Part shown: positions 1 to 64,000 of the stretch, piece after piece
Layout of the letters: the number at the start of each line of letters is the position of its first letter
How positions within the stretch are numbered: position 1 is the stretch's first letter
Origin: Atriophallophorus winterbourni
Lineage: Eukaryota > Platyhelminthes > Trematoda > Plagiorchiida > Microphallidae
Assembly: GCA_013407085.1 (NCBI GenBank)
Contig: JACCGJ010014911.1
Coordinates: forward strand, 1-64,000
DNA length: 64,000 bases
Direction of reading: 5' to 3'
The notes under the pieces: model-generated
Seen by the model: only the letters and a program-made list of their open reading frames with translations
What the model was told of the DNA's origin: nothing
Databases searched by the model: none
Translations under genes and position numbers: made by a program

Positions 1-80
1 GAAAGGATTTTCAGGAACAAATTGGCTATATTATGCTCGTATTCCACCTACATCCCGTTTCTATAACACTACATTTGCTC
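1..80. repeat. Dispersed repeat fragment, copy 1
   Basis: It shares CTACATCCCGTTT, TTTTCAG-AACAAAT and the order of blocks with 31217-31292. It may continue outside the window. Class unknown. Confidence 0.6.
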
Positions 81-1874
81 TTCTCACCTATACGAACTAT
101 TGTTTACCCCTCATAATTACGATGGCACAATACAGAGCTCTGTATTTTCATAACCTACACGCCGTATACTCCCTCCTCTCACACCGCTTTTATCTATGTC
201 TCCCACTACCCGACCCCAAACCTGCACTTCGCTGAACCCACCCCATACTAATTTAGTGCGGCACTTTTGGACTCCTATTGCACCATTGCCCACCCCTATA
301 GCAGTCAGGTGCACTTTGAATGAAATCAGTTGTACGACGGTAACGATTGCATGGAGCTAACGAGTGCGTTTTTCACTCAATATAGTGAACGTTTGGAATG
401 AATAGAAGGATCTATTAGCCGCAATCCAAATGAAAACATCTGTTTAATTGCAAGTGAGAAAAATAATTAAGATAGACTAGCTGGGAGCTCGTTGGGCGAT
501 AATCAATCACGTGTTCATTTTCCTTTACCTAGAATGGGAGATGATCTGTATCCCGATGGCAAAAATTAAAATAACGAACATCGGAAGCACATAGTACAAA
601 TTAGATTAGTCATAAAACACAAATTTAATAGGAATCAATAATGAATTGGAAAATGCACTTACTTATGATTTTTCTGTATATAGCAACGGCCGGAATGCAT
701 GTGTTCTCGTTGATGTTCCAGAAAAGTACACGCACAAGCTGTGTATTAGGTGGCTCGCATCGTGCTTCCTTCTTAACCCCGCGGGAAAGATTACAATCTG
801 AAATGCAGAACATAAATATTGGGGTAGATTTCGATCATGAATGAAACCTCGTGTGATGGAACGCTGCTTGTATGTTGCTCGGTTAATCATAAAATTTAAC
901 AAGACAATCATATGAAATCAAAACGGGATTGAGATGCCACGTACCACATGGTTTACGAAACAGCCGGACCTTGCGGACGCACTTGCATTTATCAACCACA
1001 TAACTGACGACAATTTTGACCGCATTGCCACGGTAAACCGATTTTTTGTTTCGGTTACACGAAAGTTGATGGATCTTGGTTTTGGGACACACTGTTCAAT
1101 GGATGGAAGAAACAAACGTGAAAAATGTTAAGATCTCATTTACCATTCAAAATATTATCATTTCGTGTTGTATTTTTAGCAAAAATAAGTTTATTCTCGG
1201 GATCGCGCATGAACCAGCAATCCGAATCCAAGTTTACCCAAAAATGAAACATGTGACATTTATTTATCAAATATTTCTATAATATTCGCAACATAACGGC
1301 ACTGTCTCTATTCTAGTGAATTAAATCCCGCATGTAATGTTTGCAATGCGACCGGGATGCGATTGTGATTATTGTGTGTTTCTTTAAATCAAGTGCATAA
1401 TATTTGAACGAAATAGCTTTTACGATGCGTTGAACTTAGGCTTAGCTTTCTTCACTTTTAAAGGTTGGCATAAGCTGGTCATACTGTGTTTAATTCATCG
1501 GTACCGACAACCAACAACCCGTCGTAATGGTTGTATTGTGGGACAGATGCCGAAATGTTGTCTTAATTCCTACGTCTTTCTTCAGTCACATAGGCGTAGT
1601 TGGCTGTGCTAATCTAAGCTTTTTATGTGGGACAATAATCACCCATCAACGTCGATACTAACACGTTCTTTTGCTGTCACCTAATGCCGTTGTCTTGGGT
1701 GGTTCATTGCAAAGTTTGTGAGAAAATGAGATGATGGACATTCCGTCATATCCCTAAATATATATCAGCTTTGGATCTGTTGTTCATTCCAGTTCAACTG
1801 AAAGGAAGTTTCAGATTATCAGTTGCTCACCAATTGGTTTGGAGTGTTGAACCAATTTACGGGCGCATTCCCCG
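1..1874. other. 3' flank of the gene
   Basis: I see no coding exon here. Minus-strand AATAAA motifs (plus TTTATT) occur at 1190-1195 and 1259-1264 and could serve 3'-end formation. The distance from the stop (about 600 nt) makes this only a suggestion. Bases 1-80 match a second copy near 31217. Confidence 0.4.
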
Positions 1875-59955
<58,081 letters not shown>

Positions 59956-61784
59956 CTGGAAAAATACACGATCGATTCTGAGTCACAATCGTAACGTACG
60001 TTTCATTCAAACTCACCTTCGTTTGCGCACTAGTAGCACTTCATGTATACACTATAGGGTGATCACGATAAGATTACCTCTACAAGAACGTCTCAAGTTA
60101 ATTTGATTTTCCTTTTGCAATTTTACCCTTGATACACAACATAATGATTGAGGCATATGAAGCAAGAGGTCATCACACACTTATTTTGTATCCTACAGGT
60201 TTGTTGTTTGGATTTTAAATTGATTAACCAGTAGTAGGTAAAAGAAGACGTTACGCTTGTGGATGTTGATATAACAATCTGGAAGCTAGTGAAGTAACCC
60301 AAGACGTATAGTCACAATAAAAAAGAATGTGTTTTACTTGTACAATAGAGAATACCTATAGATTGGTTAATCAGCCTTTAGGTAGAGAACGCTGGTTGTG
60401 TTTGAAGCAGTTACCAGATGAAAGTACACTTGCATTTTATTACTTGTCAGCGCCATTCAAACAATGACCCAACGACTATAGCTATGCTACATAACTTGAC
60501 ATCACGAAGGGGTTGCTTATTTGACATTATTCTCGATTTGTTTCATCCTTTTATGCGACAGATAATTTACTAAATCCTTATTAATGGACCTTTTCACTAT
60601 TTGCCGCGGCAAATTTTTTTAATAATTGATAATTGACCAGACTATTATCCGGTTGGATTAGAGTATTATAAAGCTAAGATAATCACGTCTATACATGTTG
60701 TATCGCGATGTTATCTAGCGTATTTTGTTTTGCTTCAAATATTGTTGTAAAGATTACATAGACTGTTTATTTAGACTGAATAAAATTTTTTACTCAGAAA
60801 CTAAACATTATCAAAATAAGTGCCTTAACCAATCTCTTATAAACCACCTTCGCTCAATAATGACAACTCATTTAACAAAATATTCATTTGCATGCTTTTC
60901 CGTCACTCATTTAGTTTCAATATTTGTTAATGGTTTGTGAGATTGTGCTCGTGAAACTTTGGGCCACATGTCATTTCCGAGTCCGCCTCAAGTGTTTTTA
61001 GTGTATCCTTTACCTTTGCGTTTTGGCTTGACACTAATAACATGTTTAGTGAAAATGTACCTGTTTTCACTACCGTTTTTTGATTGCACTGTCACGCTGA
61101 TCGCTTGGCACATATTTTCGGTTTGCTGCATTTTCCAATTCTGTTTTTGACGTGATATATTACTTAGGTCAAGCAACATCCACTAGGTTTCCCAACTGTT
61201 TATGTCATACTCTTCGAATGAGTTTCATTATCCTTGAGGTTTTCTGATTTGATATTCAAGTGTCTTTCCATCGTGCTGCGCATTTACGTAGAAATTTGAA
61301 TCGGACGATAAATCCATATTAACTGCGCCAGTGGCCCTCGTAATAATAAATGAATATATAACAGGTTTGTCAATTTGCGCTGCATTGTGCGTTATTTTGT
61401 GAACCGCAATTAACTCTCTCTAGTTGACGATGAAAAAAATGGTAGAAACGAGTTGTGGAGTGTAAGTTCGCGAAGGTGGGCAACACAATAAATTGATCGT
61501 TTATTCGCAACGCGAGTAATTTGCTTGCAACCATTCTAAGATTCTGCATTAAAAACCGTGGTTCGTTGTACGAGATACGAAACCTGTTTACCAGCGACCT
61601 CAAATTCTAACTTAGTGTACAAATTTTCCACTGGTTTAAGGCTCACTAAAACTATTCTCACTGTTCACCCAATAACGGTAATTCGCCAGCAACTAGTTAA
61701 GTAGTGTAAGTGTAAGAAGTGTGAGCAACACAATATATTAAAAATTAATTAAATTTTTGTGGTTATGTGTATGAAGAAACTCAC

Positions 61785-61906
61785 GGGAAATAATCCCGGT
61801 TTGTGTTCCATGTCCAATTCCAGAAAATTCCATCGGGTTCGTGGATGAATTCCGTTCAATCGGAGTGGTGAAGCAACGAGAATGCGTATTGTTGGAAAGA
61901 CATTGG
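61785..61906 (-). CDS. Candidate additional upstream exon (phase 2 to 1)
   Basis: An open stretch is bounded by TTGTAG before it and GTGAGT after it, 122 nt. It ends in phase 1, which is what the exon at 59824-59955 needs. It would encode two Cys and several Asn-x-Ser/Thr sites. It has no clear module pattern, so it is only a candidate; chance is possible. Confidence 0.35.
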
Positions 61907-62415
61907 CTACAATTGCAAAACACCGCCATGTTTTTTGAACAATGAATAAGGTTACTCTATTTTAAATATTAAGTAGTTTCAATGCTGTTTCTAAATCACA
62001 TACAAGGTGAAAATAAAGTCGTAGTTATAGACCAACGTTGCTGTGTATAGACTGTGTTGTTTGTATAGACTGTGATATTCGTCTGAATTAATTCAGTTAA
62101 TGAAGCCTATCATTGATTGAGAAATCTTATACCGAATTTATAAAACTGTACAGTAAATCTCGAAAATGAAACTGTCATTTTCATCGTTTCGCATTTTCAC
62201 ACAGGCAAATTTTCGTTATAAATCATGTTTAGATTCTGTTTAAAAACAATTCTATGTTCACATTCCTGTAGTTAAATCTCAGAAGCCAAAGTCTGAGTCT
62301 CTAAAACTAATATTTTCGCTGTATTGTAGTGCTCATATCCCCAGTACGTGCACTCCACAACCCTTATCATTTATGAATAAACATCTGAATAAAAGTACAT
62401 CCCCATCCTTTTCAC

Positions 62416-62457
62416 TCCACTTCCGGTTTCGGACTGTTTGCCATCGTCAGGTGGAGA
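62416..62457 (-). ncRNA. Hammerhead of 241-nt family, site changed
   Basis: CTGACGA (the variable seventh base is changed, which the consensus allows), stem II GGC-AAACA-GTC, GAAA and CCGG are present. The T before the cleavage base is A, removing the A-U pair next to the site. Probably inactive. Confidence 0.65.
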
Positions 62458-62654
62458 CAGTAAGATCAGGTTCACTGAGCCTTGAAACAGTCGAAAAGCG
62501 GTAAACAAAGTTAAACTTGTATGCCACTGTCATATAGGGTTCTTACAAAGAACCACGATGTTAAAATACAGAATCACAAAGTGATTCCTGGCCAAGCGCT
62601 CGAAGCGCATATAAAAGACTAATGTATTGTGGTGCTCACATCCCCATCCTTTAC

Positions 62655-62697
62655 ACTCCACTACCGGTTTCTGGCTGTTTGCCGTCATTCGGTGAGC
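62655..62697 (-). ncRNA. Hammerhead of 241-nt family, core changed
   Basis: GAAACCGGTA and stem II are kept, but CTGATGA reads CGAATGA. It forms the left arm of the inverted pair with 62719-62760. Confidence 0.68.
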
Positions 62698-62718
62698 CTT
62701 GAACCTGATCTTACTGTC

Positions 62719-62760
62719 TCCACCTGATGACGGCAAACAGCCAGAAACCGGTAGTGGTGT
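62719..62760 (+). ncRNA. Hammerhead ribozyme, near-intact core
   Basis: CTGATGA is at 62724-62730. Stem II is GGC-AAACA-GCC, with its closing pair C62731-A62743 mismatched. GAAA is at 62744-62747, palindromic CCGG at 62748-62751, and the cleavage point is after A62753. Stem I CCAC pairs with GTGG. CCGG cannot form a hairpin alone, but it pairs with itself in a dimer, as proposed for minimal hammerheads. Confidence 0.7.
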
Positions 62761-62899
62761 GTAAGGGATGGGGATGTGAGCACCACAATAGTATATCTCG
62801 TTAAAGAAGCTGCTAACAGATGAAAAAAATCTATCCCTATATTTTAACAAAATGTAAATGACACGGTTACGCTGTTTCAAACGCACGCGGCTTCAGATC

Positions 62900-62975
62900 G
62901 AACGGTTCCTACCTGATGAGTGTAAACAGCACGAAACCGGTCGTGGATTGTGTGCGATGGAAATGCATGCAAATG
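62900..62975 (+). ncRNA. Penelope-type hammerhead ribozyme, intact core
   Basis: CTGATGA is at 62913-62919. Stem II is GTGT-AAACA-GCAC (62920-62932). GAAA is at 62933-62936, palindromic stem III CCGG at 62937-62940, T62941, and the site is after C62942. Stem I CTAC (62909-62912) pairs with GTGG (62943-62946). The tail GATGGAAATGCATGCAAATG is shared with the copies at 11.8 and 35.0 kb. It is the only one of the three Penelope-type copies with every core base intact. Confidence 0.8.
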
Positions 62976-64000
62976 AGCATTTTTGTAAATGGAGCGGATT
63001 ACATAGTTCGATGCTGAAAACAGTAAAATCTATCTCGCATTCCCATGAAGTTTTCACGTTCAAATAAACCAATTTGAAATCACTTTAGTTGGTAAGGTTT
63101 TTCCTATCGATTTAGCTCACATCGATTCCATGATAGTCAGAATCGATTGCATCCTATACTCTTACTGAATGGACTTTGAAGGTTATCATGGAAACGTCAG
63201 GAAACATAATTAACCGCTGTGTAATAACCTTCGTCTACCAAAAATATCTACGAATTTGTCTGACAAAATCTATTTTATAATGTTAATATTGGGATACTGT
63301 ATGGATTTAGAGAATCAAAATTACTTTGTGTTATACAGGTTTGCAATATACCGTTGGGATTTCTGGATAAAGTAATACGAAAAAGCAACAACACACAATC
63401 GCGTGGTTTTCATTAATTTATTTCTTCAGTGGCGAGTTATAGATGCCAACCGCGTGTAACTTAACGGCTTGGAATTTAATCTCATTCCGCTATATGACAA
63501 GTGGTTCGTTTTTAAGAACGTATTTGCTTACCCAAATACACAAAAGGGCCCAATTAATCCAAGTCGATCACTCCTAAAGTGTCCGCTATCTTGATAGGAA
63601 TGAACATTATCATCTATCACGTACCGATTGATGGGATGAGAATTAGTCGGACAGAACATCAGTAGTTTTACACATACATGTAAAAAATTAAGCAACTCAA
63701 AGAATTAACATTTTCAAAATTTTGTTTAGAAAATCAGGACAGTATGTGGGCTCACGTATCTCGAAATCAGTTCGCCATGAAGACTTACTTTCTGTCACAT
63801 TTGGTTGATTTGATCACTAGAGATAACATTACAATCCACCAAATTGTGTCCGCCAACCGTGGAAGTACCCACGGATGGTGAACAAGAAACATTTTTCGTT
63901 TGCGTTAAACTGCGATGATGGCACACACTTGGTTGAACCACCTTTTCAAACCACCCGGATAAGGTATTTATATGCGGAAATCAAAATATCGAAAGTTATT

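Larger units (their letters stand above)
62330..62700 (-). mobile_element. Retrozyme-like unit, second locus, 241-nt spacing
   Basis: Minus-strand hammerhead motifs have their GAAA at plus 62427-62430 and 62668-62671, exactly 241 nt apart as at 39.3 kb. The inter-motif sequence is shared: GAGCCTTGAAACAGT, AAAGCGGTAAACAAAG, TGCCACTGT, ACGATGTTAAAATACAGAAT, CAAGCGCTCGAAGCGC. A third partial block begins near 62330 (TAGTGCTCATATCCCC). Confidence 0.78.
62626..62789. repeat. Inverted pair of hammerhead repeats
   Basis: 62626-62688 and 62727-62789 are reverse complements at 61 of 63 positions, with a 38-nt spacer. Each arm includes a hammerhead half plus TGTGAGCACCACAAT. Confidence 0.9.
59956..64000. 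other. Upstream intronic or 5' region
   Basis: It contains the candidate exon 61785-61906, the hammerhead cluster 62330-63000 and two very small candidate exons near 63.5 and 63.8 kb. No promoter could be recognised. Confidence 0.4.

Overview
This is eukaryotic DNA: AT-rich, with small exons, GT-AG introns and many decayed retroelements. A flatworm, most likely a digenean trematode, is suggested by a tRNA-headed repeat carrying a hammerhead ribozyme (the layout known from the schistosome SM-alpha family), a Penelope-like element remnant with a GIY-YIG endonuclease and a hammerhead, and Gypsy and non-LTR remnants. The species assignment is an inference.

One minus-strand gene fills the window. 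I traced 42 exons from 59955 down to a stop codon at 1875. Together they give 8,480 coding nt, about 2,825 residues. Every junction is GT-AG and reading phase is kept through all 41 introns. Most exons start and end in phase 1 and encode one or two cysteine-rich modules of about 40-50 residues, roughly 55 modules in all. The modules start with Cys-Pro or Cys, have a second Cys 7-11 residues later, often a Cys-x-Cys, and a closing Cys. I do not recognise this module family. Near the N-terminal side of the traced part lie one trypsin-inhibitor-like (TIL) domain and two ShKT domains, which points to a secreted extracellular protein. The 5' end is outside the window or in exons I can only suggest (61785-61906 and two small ones beyond 63.5 kb).

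The introns are a museum of mobile elements. 3.4-7.5 kb: a foldback element, LTR-like family X, and an SM-alpha-like SINE with an intact hammerhead core. 10.9-11.9 kb: Penelope-like remnant. 17.4-19.5 kb: deleted Gypsy element with two LTRs; solo LTRs of the same family at 29.4 and 57.4 kb. 23.7-24.1 kb: inverted pair of Penelope terminal repeats. 34.9 kb: hammerhead-bearing fragment. 39.3-39.6 kb: two direct hammerhead repeats exactly 241 bp apart. 48.6-49.1 kb: LINE remnant. 52.0 kb: long TCTA microsatellite. 62.3-63.0 kb: cluster of hammerhead repeats, again with 241-bp spacing, plus an inverted pair and an intact Penelope-type hammerhead.

The two strongest signals are the giant modular cysteine-rich gene and the two loci with hammerheads 241 nt apart, which resemble small retrozyme units and lie in the same orientation as the host gene.
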